From Neoaquamicrobium microcysteis (lineage in GTDB: Bacteria > Pseudomonadota > Alphaproteobacteria > Rhizobiales > Rhizobiaceae), in NCBI RefSeq assembly GCF_008180155.1, contig NZ_VSZS01000065.1, positions 124,001 to 188,000 of the forward strand: a stretch of DNA of 64,000 nucleotides, given 5' to 3'. Below, piece after piece: positions 24,901 to 33,564 of the stretch. The notes beneath the pieces were generated by a model that did no database searches, was not told the DNA's origin, and saw only the letters and a list, made by a program, of their open reading frames with translations. Numbering within the stretch: the first letter of the stretch is position 1; each line of letters begins with the position of its first letter. A program made the position numbers and the translations under genes.

Positions 24901-25703
24901 ATCGCGCCGGCGGCGCGGTCGCCGATCTTGAGGAAGCTCATCAGGCCCGACGACTTGCCGCCGCCCGAAAGCTTCTCGCCTTCGCCGCGAAGCATGGAGA
25001 AGTTGGAGCCCGTGCCCGAACCGTACTTGAACAGGCGCGCCTCGCGCACCCAAAGGTCCATGATGCCGCCCTCGTTGACGAGGTCGTCGCCCACCGACTG
25101 GATGAAGCAGGCATGCGGCTGCGGATGTTCGTAGGCCGAGGACGACTTCACCAGCTTGCCGGTGAAGGGGTCGACGTAATAGTGGCCTTGGCCGGGGCCG
25201 TCGATGCCGTAGGCCCAGTGCAGGCCGGTGTTGAACCATTGGGGGGAATTGGGCGCGACGCGCTGGGTGGCCAGCATGAAGGCGAGCTCGTCGCGGAAGG
25301 CGGAGGCGTCTTCTTCGGACGCGAAGTAGCCGCCCTTCCAGCCCCAGTAGGTCCAGGTGCCGGCGAGGCGATCGAAGACCTGACGCGCATCGGTCTCCGA
25401 GCCGTAACGCTCGCCCTCGGGCAACTCGGCCAGCGCCTTGTCGTCGGCGACCGAACGCCACAGGAACGACGGCACGTCGTTTTCCTCGACCTTCTTGAGG
25501 CGCGCGGGCACGCCGGCCTTGCGGAAATACTTCTGGGCCAGAATGTCGGCCGCCACCTGGCTGAACTGGGCCGGCACGTCGATATCGGCCAGACGGAAGA
25601 CGATCGAACCGTCCGGATTCTTGATCTCGCTGGTCGCCTTGCGGAATTCGATCTCCGCGTAAGCCGACTGGCCTTCTCTGGTGAAACGACGTTCGATGCG
25701 CAT
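21924..25703 (-). CDS. nrdJ: vitamin B12-dependent (class II) ribonucleotide reductase NrdJ
   Basis: A 1259-residue adenosylcobalamin-dependent ribonucleotide reductase, which makes deoxyribonucleotides with or without oxygen. The ten-stranded barrel carries [12 protein letters not shown], the catalytic NPCSE loop near residue 475, and [11 protein letters not shown] further on. The C terminus ends in a cysteine-rich tail ([15 protein letters not shown]) with the redox pair that re-reduces the active site and probably binds zinc. Length is typical for long alphaproteobacterial NrdJ. The ATG at 25703 opens a 250-nt leader downstream of tandem NrdR-like boxes, so NrdR repression is likely. No class I or III reductase is seen in the window. 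Confidence 0.96.
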   Translation of the reverse strand: MRIERRFTREGQSAYAEIEFRKATSEIKNPDGSIVFRLADIDVPAQFSQVAADILAQKYFRKAGVPARLKKVEENDVPSFLWRSVADDKALAELPEGERYGSETDARQVFDRLAGTWTYWGWKGGYFASEEDASAFRDELAFMLATQRVAPNSPQWFNTGLHWAYGIDGPGQGHYYVDPFTGKLVKSSSAYEHPQPHACFIQSVGDDLVNEGGIMDLWVREARLFKYGSGTGSNFSMLRGEGEKLSGGGKSSGLMSFLKIGDRAAGAIKSGGTTRRAAKMVVVDADHPDIEAYIDWKVNEEQKVAALVTGSKIVKQHLSAIMKACINCEADNGDCFDPAKNPALKREIRAAKKNSVPENYVKRVIQFAKQGYTALEFKTYDTDWDSEAYLTVSGQNSNNSVSLQDDFLRAVENDGDWNLIRRIDGKVHKTLKARDLWEKIGYAAWASADPGLHFNTTMNDWHTCVSAGAIRASNPCSEYMFLDDTACNLASINLLPYRNADGTIDIEAYEHTARLWTVVLEISVMMAQFPSWKIAKLSYEYRTLGLGFANIGGLLMTSGIPYDSDEGRGIAAALTAIMTGVAYATSAEMASELGAFPEYPANALHMLRVMRNHRRAAYGESEGYEKLAVNPVPLNEEHVSQKALVEHARAAWDKALDLGAEYGYRNAQATVIAPTGTIGLVMDCDTTGIEPDFALVKFKKLAGGGYFKIINRAVPEALRTLGYAEAQIAEIEAYAVGHGNLNQAPGINPGSLKAKGFTDEKIEALNAAMGSAFDIKFVFNQWTLGADWLKETFSFTDEQLNDFSFEILPALGFSKKEIEAANIHVCGAMTLEGAPHLKDEHLPVFDCANPCGKIGKRYLSVESHIRMMAAAQPFISGAISKTINMPNEATVEDCKEAYMLSWKLALKANALYRDGSKLSQPLNASLISDDEDEADDLVEELVAAPAAAKAVAVTEKIIERIVEREVRSLREKLPNRRKGYTQKAIVGGHKVYLRTGEFDDGRLGEIFIDMHKEGAAFRAMMNNFAIAISLGLQYGVPLEEYVEAFTFTKFEPAGMVQGNDAIKNATSILDYVFRELAISYVGRSDLAHVDTSDFSNTALGKGINEGKALPFSKGLTRGASPLKVVSGAAGGSSEPKGVGNSNVRAISSGATVTALKPLSSELKEEATAFKRDYEERAKELAEDIAVEDGVAEATPASALFTDAAAKEASEAKALAAERRQQSMMQGYTGNSCSECQNFTMVRNGTCEKCDTCGATSGCS

Positions 25704-25721
25704 CTTTTCTGGTCCCTATAG

Positions 25722-25737
25722 TCTCTAAATATAGTGC
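25722..25737 (-). promoter_or_regulatory. single NrdR-box-like site next to the nrdJ start
   Basis: Read on the minus strand, GCACTATATTTAGAGA matches the NrdR consensus ACACWATATATWGTGT at 12 of 16 positions, with the dyad core CACTATAT. It lies 19 bp before the nrdJ start codon. No partner box is present one to four helical turns away, so it is less convincing than the upstream tandem pair. Confidence 0.35.
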
Positions 25738-25952
25738 CGAACGGCCGCCGACGCACTGCGTCCTGCAAAGCCTCCTGACACAAGTCCGCCGACTGCCGCC
25801 GTCCGTCCCGACGACGACGCTCCCCTACCGCGCGATGCTATCGATCCGACGCTGCCGAAAACCGGCTTCATCCGACCTCTACGCACCCTTGCGGGCCCCG
25901 TTCACCTGACGCCTGATTGTGATTCTGATCGGACAAACTGACAGCCGATGAG

Positions 25953-25999
25953 TCACATTATCTAGTGCAGAGGGTGGCTGTAAACACCAAATATAGTAT
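25953..25999. promoter_or_regulatory. tandem NrdR boxes upstream of nrdJ
   Basis: Box 1 at 25953-25968 (TCACATTATCTAGTGC) and box 2 at 25984-25999 (ACACCAAATATAGTAT) match the NrdR consensus ACACWATATATWGTGT at 12 and 13 of 16 positions. Corresponding bases in the two boxes are exactly 31 bp apart, the three-turn spacing known for NrdR pairs. The pair lies about 250 bp upstream of nrdJ. Confidence 0.65.
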
Positions 26000-26396
26000 T
26001 AACAGACGATTTACACCACTCCCACAAAGCGCCGACGTCGTTGATGCCGCAGGGCGCAGTACGCCCACGCGGCCAGCCGCCGCGACAACGGCCGATCCCC
26101 GCAAAACACGAACAAATCTGGAAAAAACGGCCGACGACAGAACTTTCCGGCCGCGTCCTCGTCATGGGACGCATGGCTCATAAAAAGCGACTCGCCAGGG
26201 ATCGTCAAGGACTCGTTTCTGTAACTTTTATGACCGCAACATCTTGTGTGCAGGAGTGTGGATAGCGGGGAGAAGGCGAGGGGCCGTACGACGTGCGAAA
26301 GCCACCGCTGCGGCGGTTCGGTGCGCGACGCGCGCCTTTCCACATGCCGCAACGGAAGGGGGATTGTCCCCAGACGGGGGCTTGCGAAAAGCCGCG

Positions 26397-27971
26397 CTAT
26401 GCGAGTGCGTTGAGAATCAGGAAGATGCCGGCAGCAAGAAGGGCGGCGGCCGGAACGGTCGTGACCCATGCGGTGACGATGGTGGTCACATGCGCCCGAC
26501 GCACCAGCCTGCGCCTTGCGATCTCCTCGCGCGAGACGGGCGGGCCGTCGGTCTGGAGGTCGCCGGTTTCGCTCTCGGCATCGCCGTCCATGTCGTCGGC
26601 TGCGAGCCCTGCGGCCGGGCGCGCTGCGCGGGCGCGCTCCATCTTGCGCTCGAGATAGGCGCGACGGCGCGACGAATTGGCGGTGTACCACTCGCGGAAG
26701 AAGCCGACGCCGAAGACCGCGCCCACGGCGATGTGGGTGGAACTGACGGGCAGGCCGAACCACGACGCGACGATGACTGTGATGGCCGCCGACAGCGCCA
26801 CGCAAAACGCCCGCATCGGGTTGAGCTTGGTGATCTGTTCGCCAACCATGCGGATGAGCTTGGGCCCGAAAAGCACCAGCCCGAACGAGATGCCCAACGC
26901 ACCGATCAGCATCACCCACAGAGGGATGCCGAACGGGCCGGACATGTCGCCACCGCCAGCCGCGTGCACGATCGCAGCCAGCGGGCCGACCGCGTTCGCG
27001 ACGTCGTTTGCGCCGTGGGCGAAGGAAAGCAGGGCCGCCGAGCAGATCAGAGGCGTGCTGAACAGCTTGCGCAGGGACTGGTTGCGGTTCTCCATCCCCT
27101 GCGACATGCGCCGGACGCTGCGATGGCTCCACGCCCAGGTTGCCGCGAAGCACACGATGCCGAACATGGCGATCTGAAGCCCGGTGAGCGGAAGCACGCG
27201 CCTCAGCCCCTTGGTTGCCAGATAGGCCGCAAACGCGCCCGCCATGATGGCGATGAGGACCGGCACCCAGCGGCGCGCGGCTGCGATCTTGTCGTCCTGA
27301 TAGATGATGAAGGACTTGATGAAGGCCAGGAACAGCGCGGCGATCATGCCGCCCAGCAGCGGGGAAATGACCCAGCTTGCCGCGATGCCGCTCAGCATCG
27401 GCCAGTTGACGGCGGCGACGCCTGCCGCAGCGGCGCCCGACCCGACCACGCCGCCCACTACCGCATGGGTGGTCGACACCGGCGCGCCGATTACGGTTGC
27501 GAGATTGACCCACAGGGCCGAAGAGATGAGCGCCGCCAGCATCAGCCGGATGAAGACACCGGCATCTGCGACGCGTGCCGGATCGACGATGCCGCTGGCA
27601 ACCGTGTTCATCACCTCGGCGCCCGCAATCAGCGCGCCCGCACTTTCGAACACGGCCGCTATCGCCAGCGCGCCGCCCATCGTCAGCGCCCTTGCACCGA
27701 CGGCTGGCCCGACATTGTTGGCGACGTCGTTCGCGCCGATATTCAGCGCCATGTAGCCGCCGATGGCCGCCGCCGCGATGATGACGACCGCGCCCGGCTC
27801 GCCCATGACGAAGAACGAGGTGACGATGGCCGAAAGCGCCAGGAACAGCAGCGCGATGCCGGGCGCGACGAGGCGCTGGGCGACGAAGCTGGTCGCTTCC
27901 TCGACGTGGACGAGCTTGTCCAGATCCTTGTCGAGCGTATCCTTGCGCGGCTCGGCGGAGATTTCGGCCAT
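26397..27971 (-). CDS. PiT-family inorganic phosphate transporter
   Basis: A 524-residue inner-membrane phosphate permease. Both PHO-4 signature repeats are present: GANDVANNVGPAVG near residue 78 and GANDVANAVGPLAA near 330, each followed by helices of the inverted repeat. A hydrophilic N-terminal stretch of about 40 residues and a basic cytoplasmic loop near residues 435-490 are longer than in short PiT proteins. The partner DUF47/PhoU-like gene often found next to pit is not here. Transport is probably driven by protons or sodium. Start ATG 27971 is the first in frame. Confidence 0.93.
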   Translation of the reverse strand: MAEISAEPRKDTLDKDLDKLVHVEEATSFVAQRLVAPGIALLFLALSAIVTSFFVMGEPGAVVIIAAAAIGGYMALNIGANDVANNVGPAVGARALTMGGALAIAAVFESAGALIAGAEVMNTVASGIVDPARVADAGVFIRLMLAALISSALWVNLATVIGAPVSTTHAVVGGVVGSGAAAAGVAAVNWPMLSGIAASWVISPLLGGMIAALFLAFIKSFIIYQDDKIAAARRWVPVLIAIMAGAFAAYLATKGLRRVLPLTGLQIAMFGIVCFAATWAWSHRSVRRMSQGMENRNQSLRKLFSTPLICSAALLSFAHGANDVANAVGPLAAIVHAAGGGDMSGPFGIPLWVMLIGALGISFGLVLFGPKLIRMVGEQITKLNPMRAFCVALSAAITVIVASWFGLPVSSTHIAVGAVFGVGFFREWYTANSSRRRAYLERKMERARAARPAAGLAADDMDGDAESETGDLQTDGPPVSREEIARRRLVRRAHVTTIVTAWVTTVPAAALLAAGIFLILNALA

Positions 27972-28080
27972 GACAGTTCCCGAATCCGGAAGGGTCGCGC
28001 GGTTCCAGAGACCGTGCGTTTCGCAGACCGATTAAGGAAGTGCGCCGCGTATCACAAGCGTTCGTATGACTGCGAAGCGC

Positions 28081-28575
28081 CTAGGCGGCAAATTTCCGTG
28101 GATTGAAGCCGAAACTGGCGATCAGCTCGCCAAGATCCTCTTCCTGGACGAGCCGGGCGGCATCCTGCGGCCTGAACCAGCGGCGCGAACGCTTCTTGCG
28201 CTCGGGCCATTTGTCGGCCACATGGTCCACTTCCATCGGGAACACGTGAACCTCGCAGCGCCAGCGCATTCCCGACGGCAGTTCCTTGCCGTAATAGAAG
28301 CAGCCGATCTCGCTGCGGGCGATGGAGCCGGAGACGCCGGCTTCCTCGGCGGCCTCGCGGGCGGCGGCTTCGTGCGATTCCTCGCGCCGTTCGGGCCAGC
28401 CCTTGGGCAGCACCCAGCGCCCGGTGCCGCGACTGGTCACCAGCATGACCTCGAAACTGCCGTCATCCGTGCGCCGCCAGGGCAGGGCGGCCACCTGCAC
28501 GCGACACGGCATGCCGCCGAAGAAGAGGCGGATGCGCTCCTTCAACTGCTTGCGTGTGCCGTGGCTGATGAGCAT
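28081..28575 (-). CDS. Nudix hydrolase (diphosphoinositol polyphosphatase-like)
   Basis: A 164-residue Nudix protein. The Nudix box is complete: G at GWPERRE, then the helix REAAEEAGV that binds the metal. The strand order before it (VAALPWRR, FEVMLVTSRG, WVLPKG) is like that of DIPP/MTH3-type enzymes that hydrolyse diphosphoinositol phosphates or dinucleoside polyphosphates. Length is normal. The gene stands alone between the phosphate transporter and gpt. In bacteria the substrate is more likely a dinucleoside polyphosphate or damaged nucleotide; it cannot be fixed from sequence. Confidence 0.87.
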   Translation of the reverse strand: MLISHGTRKQLKERIRLFFGGMPCRVQVAALPWRRTDDGSFEVMLVTSRGTGRWVLPKGWPERREESHEAAAREAAEEAGVSGSIARSEIGCFYYGKELPSGMRWRCEVHVFPMEVDHVADKWPERKKRSRRWFRPQDAARLVQEEDLGELIASFGFNPRKFAA

Positions 28576-28669
28576 GAATCGAAAATCCCCGAAACTTTGT
28601 TTGCCGTCTCACCAATATGATAGTCAATCACCGGTAAATAAAGGACAAAAAGGCAGAAATTCACCCCAA

Positions 28670-28698
28670 AATGAAGGAAGGCGGCCTTGAAGGCCGCC
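28670..28698 (-). terminator. terminator of gpt
   Basis: GGCGGCCTT (28680-28688) and AAGGCCGCC (28690-28698) form a G+C-rich hairpin 36 bp after the gpt stop codon. On the minus strand it is followed by TTCCTTCATTTT, a fair U-rich tail. Confidence 0.6.
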
Positions 28699-28734
28699 TC
28701 CGCAAGCTTCGCGCAAGGTTCGCGGTGCTTTCGA

Positions 28735-29232
28735 TCAGCCGCGATGATCCTCCGAGATCGGCTTCTGGTAGGTGAAGCCCATGTCCCACGGGAAGTAGAT
28801 CCACGTGTCCTGCGAGACCTCGGTGACGAAGGTGTCGATCATCGGCCGGCCCTTGGGCTTGGCGTAGATGGCGGCGAAATGCGCCTTGGGCATCATCGCC
28901 CGCACGATGGCGGCGGTCTTGCCGGTGTCGGTCAGGTCGTCGACGATCAGCACGCCCGCGCCCTCGTTTTCCAGCAGCGAGGGCGTGATCTCTTTCAGAA
29001 CCTTGAGTTCGCCCTGTTCGGTGTAGTCGTGATAGGAGGCGATGCAGACCGTCTCGATCAGGCGCACGCCCAGCTCGCGCGAGATGACGGCCGCCGGCAC
29101 CAGCCCGCCGCGCGTGATGCACACGATGGCCTTCCACTCGACATTGATGCCGGCCAGCCGCCACGCGAGCGCGCGCGCATCGCGGTGGAACTGGTCCCAA
29201 GAGACGGGAAAGGCCTTTTCGGGAAGGGACAT
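28735..29232 (-). CDS. gpt: xanthine (guanine) phosphoribosyltransferase Gpt
   Basis: A 165-residue type I phosphoribosyltransferase for purine salvage, converting xanthine or guanine plus PRPP to XMP or GMP. The PRPP loop [13 protein letters not shown] is at about residues 93-105, and the flexible-loop region ([17 protein letters not shown]) and the C-terminal [10 protein letters not shown] are characteristic of the Gpt group rather than Hpt. Length matches the E. coli-type enzyme closely. The start is the ATG at 29232. It ends in a hairpin terminator and stands alone. Confidence 0.93.
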   Translation of the reverse strand: MSLPEKAFPVSWDQFHRDARALAWRLAGINVEWKAIVCITRGGLVPAAVISRELGVRLIETVCIASYHDYTEQGELKVLKEITPSLLENEGAGVLIVDDLTDTGKTAAIVRAMMPKAHFAAIYAKPKGRPMIDTFVTEVSQDTWIYFPWDMGFTYQKPISEDHRG

Positions 29233-29331
29233 CGACGCGCACTCCGGCTGCAGGGAAGGAATGCAGCCGGAATTAGCCGGAAACCGCAGCGTCTGGCAAG
29301 GTAGTAGAAGTTTTCGCCCTGACCGCCACTT

Positions 29332-30171
29332 CTATCTCGACATCAGCGTCGCCACCGGCATCGAGCGCAGCAGCGTGCGGGTGGCGCCGCCGAAGAAGAA
29401 TTCCTTGAGCCAGGACTGGCTGTAGGCACCCATGACGAGCAAATCCGCCTCGGTTTCCGCAATGCGGTTCTCGATAGCCTCTCCGGCTCCAAGGTCGCCC
29501 GTGACTTCGCTGGCGAAGGTGACTTTTGCGCCGTGGCGGGCCAAGGCAGCTGCGATATCCACGCCGGCCACCGCGCCGTCCTGCTCGTAGCTGTCGGTCG
29601 CGTCGAGCGAGAGGATTTCCGTCTGCTCGGCCTCGCGGATGAAGGGCAGGGCGTCGAAGGTCGCACGCGCGGCCTGCTGGGTGCCGTTCCAAGCCACCAT
29701 GACCCGGCGAAACGAGGTCTGTACCGACACGGCGTATGGCACGAACAGCACCGGGCGGCCGCTTTCGAACAGCAGCGTCTCGACATTTGCGAGCGAGCCC
29801 GACTTTCCGTCCGCGTCGGATTGCTGCACGACGATCAGGTCGCTGGCGCGTGCGGCCACCAGGGCGCTGACCGCGCTGTCGCCGGAAACGTTCTCCATGG
29901 CCTGCCATTCGTACGACACGCCCTCGCGGGCCGCACGGGCGTCGAAGAGCGCCTTTATCTCGGCGCTGCGCTGCTGGTTCATCTCCGCGCTGGCGGCGAT
30001 GAAATCGGTGTCCGGAAAGCCCATCGGCGTCACATAGGGGATGGGGATCGCCTCGGCATGCACGCCGATGAGATGCGCGGAAAAGCGGGTCGCCAGCGGC
30101 AACGCGCAATCCAGCACGCGCCCGGCATCCGCCTTTGACTGCAATACGGCCAGAATGGTCTTGTAACTCAT
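29332..30171 (-). CDS. universal stress protein (UspA family)
   Basis: A 279-residue protein with tandem Usp-like halves. The C-terminal half has the nucleotide-binding region (LLVMGAYSQSWLKEFFFGGA), close to but not identical with the G-x2-G-x9-G(S/T) motif; the tail RTLLRSMPVATLMSR is typical. The N-terminal half (TILAVLQSKADAGRVLDCAL) has lost the motif. The ATG at 30171 is chosen because it opens the first strand directly; an upstream extension of 13 residues is possible. It is divergent from the DUF2156 gene. Role in stress survival is a family-level inference. Confidence 0.9.
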   Translation of the reverse strand: MSYKTILAVLQSKADAGRVLDCALPLATRFSAHLIGVHAEAIPIPYVTPMGFPDTDFIAASAEMNQQRSAEIKALFDARAAREGVSYEWQAMENVSGDSAVSALVAARASDLIVVQQSDADGKSGSLANVETLLFESGRPVLFVPYAVSVQTSFRRVMVAWNGTQQAARATFDALPFIREAEQTEILSLDATDSYEQDGAVAGVDIAAALARHGAKVTFASEVTGDLGAGEAIENRIAETEADLLVMGAYSQSWLKEFFFGGATRTLLRSMPVATLMSR

Positions 30172-30389
30172 GTCAGCCTCCGAAGCGTTGCGGCGGGCGC
30201 GAGCCTGCACCTCTCAGGAAGACAATCTGCCACGCGCCGCCCGGTTCCACCTTGAGCGAAGTCAAACACCGCTGTCGTGCTTTTCCACAATAGCGCCGCG
30301 GCCGGAGGCGCGGAAGGGGCGACGCACGCGCCGATCCTGCTATTGTAGGGCCGGGATGAAGCCCGAGACGGGGCTTGTGAGGATGGCAT

Positions 30390-31433
30390 ATGAGAGGCGT
30401 TCGCCTCGCTTTTGATGCGATGATGGATGCGCGCGCGGCGTCGATGGAAGCCGCTGCGCCGGATGCCGCCGCGCGTCTTTCTGCCGTCCGGCGTTATGGC
30501 AATTTCTCGCAAGCCTACTCCACCGCCGTGCAGACAGGCCTGCGCCACTTCGGTGACGCCGGCGGCTATATTGCGTATGGCGAAAAGATGGGTTCGCGCA
30601 TCGCTTTGGGCGATCCGGTCGCCGCACGCGATCGCTGGCCCGAACTGCTCGCCGGCTTCGTGAAGGCCGCGGGCAGGCCCAGCTTCGCCGAAATATCGCA
30701 CGAAACGGCGGTGCTTCTAGCTCCAATGGGATATCGCATCGCGCGCATAGGCTTCGACACCGCGCTCGACCTCGCGGCCTACGACTTTTCCGGCCCCAAG
30801 AAGGAGAAGGTGCGCTACGCCCAGAACTGGCTGGCCCGCAGCGGTTACGCCATCGTCGAGGAGCAGGAACTGGAGGGCGCGCATGACGCCGCGCTTGCGC
30901 TTTCGGCGCAATGGCGCTGCACGCGGGTCGTGAAGCGCCGCGAGATGGCGTTCATGAACCGGCCGTTTCCCACGAAGCCGGACACGCTGATGCGGCGCTT
31001 CCTGCTTCTCTCGCCGGAGGGAGGCGTGGTGGCGCTTCTGTATTTCGATCCGCTGTTCGAGGACGGGGCGGTGGTGGGTTACGTCGCTGTCTTCAAGCGC
31101 AGGCATCCCGACGCCACCAACACCGCCGAACTGGGGCTGCTGAAGCATGCCGTCGATGTCTTCAGGCAGGAAGGATGCGCGACGGTGACGCTCAGCCTGG
31201 CACCCTTCGCCGACACGCGGCCGAGCGGGTTTCCCGAAAACGCATGCTTCCGCTTGATGCTAGGCCGGCTCTATCAGTCACAGCTCGTCAACCGGAAGGT
31301 GTTCAACGTGCAAGGCCATGCCGAGCAGCGACGCAGGCTCTACGGACGGCAGATTCCGCGTTATTTCGCATGGGGCTGCGGCTCACCCTTCGTCCACCTC
31401 ACTAGCCTGCTGCGGCTCTGCAAGGCGGTGTGA
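30390..31433 (+). CDS. soluble DUF2156 protein (lysyl-phosphatidylglycerol synthase C-terminal-like)
   Basis: A 347-residue protein that matches the cytoplasmic tRNA-dependent aminoacyltransferase domain of MprF/LPG synthases (DUF2156), made of two GNAT-like halves. The first half has FGDAGGYIAYGEKMGSRIAL and GDPVAARDRWPELLAGF; the second has LLYFDPLFEDGAVVGYV and TNTAELGLLKHA. The flippase helices of MprF are absent, so it is a stand-alone cytosolic form. ATG 30390 follows TGTGAGGATGGC. It is divergent from the stress protein gene. It may modify a lipid or another amine acceptor with an aminoacyl group; the substrate is unknown. Confidence 0.82.
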   Translation: MRGVRLAFDAMMDARAASMEAAAPDAAARLSAVRRYGNFSQAYSTAVQTGLRHFGDAGGYIAYGEKMGSRIALGDPVAARDRWPELLAGFVKAAGRPSFAEISHETAVLLAPMGYRIARIGFDTALDLAAYDFSGPKKEKVRYAQNWLARSGYAIVEEQELEGAHDAALALSAQWRCTRVVKRREMAFMNRPFPTKPDTLMRRFLLLSPEGGVVALLYFDPLFEDGAVVGYVAVFKRRHPDATNTAELGLLKHAVDVFRQEGCATVTLSLAPFADTRPSGFPENACFRLMLGRLYQSQLVNRKVFNVQGHAEQRRRLYGRQIPRYFAWGCGSPFVHLTSLLRLCKAV

Positions 31434-31434
31434 T

Positions 31435-32178
31435 CTAGGCGGCCTTCGGGCCGAGCGCCTCGACCATGGCGCGCACCTCTTCCGCCGCGGCGTCGAGCGC
31501 TTCCTGCGTGCGGGCGCGCACGACCAGCTCGGTCCAGAACGCCCCGTCCAGATATTTCGGGTAGGAACCGATGATGGTGTCGGGATGCGCCTTCTGGATT
31601 TCGGCCAGCGGCCCGCCGATCACGCCTTCGCCGAACGGACAATGGATGGCCGTGGAGAGCAGCTTCTGGCCGGTCCTGAGTGTGGGAACCACATTGTCCA
31701 GCATCGCCTGGAAGATGGAAGGCACGCCCGCCATCACGTGAACGTTGCCGATGCGAAAGCCCGGCGCCATGGAGACAGGATTGTCGATGTGGTCCGCCCC
31801 TCGCGGCATCCGCGCCATGCGCTTGCGCGCGTCGGTGAATTCGAGGCCGCGCTTTGCGTAGTGCGCCTCCATCATCGCATAGGCCTTGTCGTCGTATTCG
31901 CACGGTACGCCGAACGCCTTCGAGATCGAATCGGCGGTGATGTCGTCATGCGTCGGGCCGATGCCGCCGCTGGTAAAGACATAGTCGTATCGGCTGCGCA
32001 CGGCGTTGACGGCGGCGACGATCTCGTCCTCCTCGTCCGGCACGATGCGCACTTCCTTGAGGTCGATGCCGATGGCGGTCATCACGTCGGCGAGGTGACC
32101 GATATTTCTGTCCTTGGTGCGGCCGGAAAGAATTTCGTCGCCGATGACGATCATCGCTGCGGTAATGATGTCGGCCAT
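31435..32178 (-). CDS. molybdopterin-binding domain protein (CinA N-terminal-like)
   Basis: A 247-residue protein with a MoaB/MogA-type molybdopterin-binding domain at residues 1-165, like the N-terminal half of CinA. The signature FTSGGIGPTHDDIT, the opening AAMIVIGDEILSGRTKDRN, and HVMAGVPSIFQAML are characteristic. The nicotinamide mononucleotide deamidase half of full-length CinA is missing. In CinA this domain is linked to ADP-ribose or FAD pyrophosphatase activity. ATG 32178 starts the first strand directly; longer frames lack support. It ends one base after the DUF2156 stop codon, converging on it. Confidence 0.87.
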   Translation of the reverse strand: MADIITAAMIVIGDEILSGRTKDRNIGHLADVMTAIGIDLKEVRIVPDEEDEIVAAVNAVRSRYDYVFTSGGIGPTHDDITADSISKAFGVPCEYDDKAYAMMEAHYAKRGLEFTDARKRMARMPRGADHIDNPVSMAPGFRIGNVHVMAGVPSIFQAMLDNVVPTLRTGQKLLSTAIHCPFGEGVIGGPLAEIQKAHPDTIIGSYPKYLDGAFWTELVVRARTQEALDAAAEEVRAMVEALGPKAA

Positions 32179-32303
32179 GGCGGTTCCTTGCGGTTGGGGA
32201 CGACGAGCCATAGCGCTGCACGCATTGATGGGCAACTGTTTGCCCGGTGCCGTTTCGTGGTTAGACTGTCGGTCCCTCAGCATTTCCGGGATGTTGCCGC
32301 CTC

Positions 32304-33293
32304 ATGTTCTCAGCCATTCTCGGCATCGTCGTTGCCGTTCTTGCCGCCGTCGTCCTCGTGGCGGCGTATTTCGCCTGGGTGACGCGCCGCATCGCGCGCG
32401 GCGCCGAGCGGGCGGTGCCGGCGAGCGGCAAGTTCGTGACGGTCGACGGAAACCGCATCCACTATGTCGAAAGCGGGCAGGGCCTCCCCATCGTGATGAT
32501 CCACGGGCTCGGCGGCACGCTGCACCATCTGCGTCGGCCGCTGATGGAGGAATTCGGCGAAGGCTATCGCCTCATCGCGATGGATCGCCCCGGCTCCGGC
32601 TACTCGACGCGCGGGGCGGGGCTCGACGGCAGGCTGAGCGAGCAGGCGCGCCAGACGGTGCGCTTCATCGAGGAGCTGGGGCTGGAAAAGCCGCTGCTGG
32701 TCGGCCACTCGCTGGGCGGTGCAATAGCGCTAGCCGTGGCGCTGGACTATCCGGACACGATATCCGGCCTCGCGCTGATCTCGCCGCTGACGCAGTACGA
32801 GCCGAACCCACCGCCGGAGTTCAGGGCGCTGGCCATCGCCTCTCCGCTGCGCCGCCGCATCGTGGCCAGCACGCTGGCGGTGCCGATGTCGATGAAGAAC
32901 GCGCCGAAGGTGATAGACTTCGTGTTCGGCCCGCAAAGGCCGCCGGAGGATTATGCCGTGGCGGGCGGGGCGCTGGCCGGGCTGCGGCCCGGGCATTTCT
33001 ATGCAACCTCCACCGACCTTGTCGCGGTGCAGCACGACCTGCCCAGCTATCAGACGCGTTATGGCGAGATCGACATGCCCGTCGGCATCCTGTTCGGCAC
33101 CGAGGACCGGGTGCTGAACTACGAAAGGCAGGGCCTTTCGATGCAGGGCAAGATCGCGGGCCTCGAACTGGAGATCGCCGACGGTATCGGCCACATGCCG
33201 CAATATGCGGTGACGGGGCGAGTCGTCGCCTTCATACGCCGCATCGCCGAGCGCGCGTTCCTCCTTGCGAAAGCGCGCGGCAATACCGGTTGA
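32304..33293 (+). CDS. alpha/beta hydrolase with N-terminal membrane helix
   Basis: A 329-residue alpha/beta-fold hydrolase. A hydrophobic helix at residues 3-22 (ILGIVVAVLAAVVLVAAY) looks like an uncleaved anchor or signal. The oxyanion region is MIHGLGGTLHH, the nucleophile elbow VGHSLGG gives the catalytic serine, GTEDRVLN holds the likely acid and IADGIGHMPQ the histidine. The triad appears complete. It precedes tRNA-Leu by 33 bp. Substrate is unknown; esterase, epoxide hydrolase or C-C hydrolase activity are all possible. Confidence 0.85.
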   Translation: MFSAILGIVVAVLAAVVLVAAYFAWVTRRIARGAERAVPASGKFVTVDGNRIHYVESGQGLPIVMIHGLGGTLHHLRRPLMEEFGEGYRLIAMDRPGSGYSTRGAGLDGRLSEQARQTVRFIEELGLEKPLLVGHSLGGAIALAVALDYPDTISGLALISPLTQYEPNPPPEFRALAIASPLRRRIVASTLAVPMSMKNAPKVIDFVFGPQRPPEDYAVAGGALAGLRPGHFYATSTDLVAVQHDLPSYQTRYGEIDMPVGILFGTEDRVLNYERQGLSMQGKIAGLELEIADGIGHMPQYAVTGRVVAFIRRIAERAFLLAKARGNTG

Positions 33294-33326
33294 CGGAATC
33301 GGGAGAACCCTTGACAAGCGAGGCGC

Positions 33327-33411
33327 GCGGGCGTGGCGGAACTGGTAGACGCAAGGGACTTAAAATCCCTCGGCCTTGGCCATCCGGGTTCGATCCCCGG
33401 CGCCCGCACCA
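33327..33411 (+). tRNA. tRNA-Leu (TAA anticodon)
   Basis: An 85-base class II tRNA. Acceptor arms GCGGGCG (33327-33333) and CGCCCGC (33401-33407) pair fully. The anticodon stem AGGGA/TCCCT encloses TAA at 33361-33363. A long variable arm and the T loop TTCGATC follow, with CCA encoded at 33409-33411. Confidence 0.97.
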
Positions 33412-33564
33412 TCCTTAGACGGACGGAAGCTCCCCGAAAGACGTAGGCTTCATCACTATCGCTGTCTGGCATCGCGTTGCCGCCCTGCCGGGTGCGTGCG
33501 ATTCTGGCAGCTCAGGCAACCACGTTCCTATCGTCCGCAACCCCGTTTCGGAGAGGATGAACGC

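Larger units (their letters stand above)
25704..26396. other. 693-bp nrdJ upstream region without a supported gene
   Basis: This gap between the end of the phosphate transporter gene and the start of nrdJ holds two NrdR-like boxes (25953-25999), a third single box near the nrdJ start (25722-25737) and a roughly 250-nt leader. The rest, 26000-26396, shows short open frames without ribosome binding sites or domains. No transporter terminator with a clear U run was found. Confidence 0.5.

Noticed and set aside
22440-25721. Open frame of about 1090 codons on the plus strand
   Set aside because: It is the antisense shadow of nrdJ, which has full domain evidence. Such long mirror frames are common in G+C-rich genes. 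The translation has no recognisable motif.
25740-25950. Cobalamin riboswitch in the nrdJ leader
   Set aside because: Two short strings resemble core elements, but the GCCACTG-like element and the required order and spacing are not visible. A covariance search would decide.
25965-26183. 72-codon plus-strand frame upstream of nrdJ
   Set aside because: It overlaps the second NrdR-like box, has no ribosome binding site and an unremarkable basic translation.
26244-28106. Open frame of 620 codons on the plus strand
   Set aside because: It is antisense to the phosphate transporter, whose signature repeats are intact.
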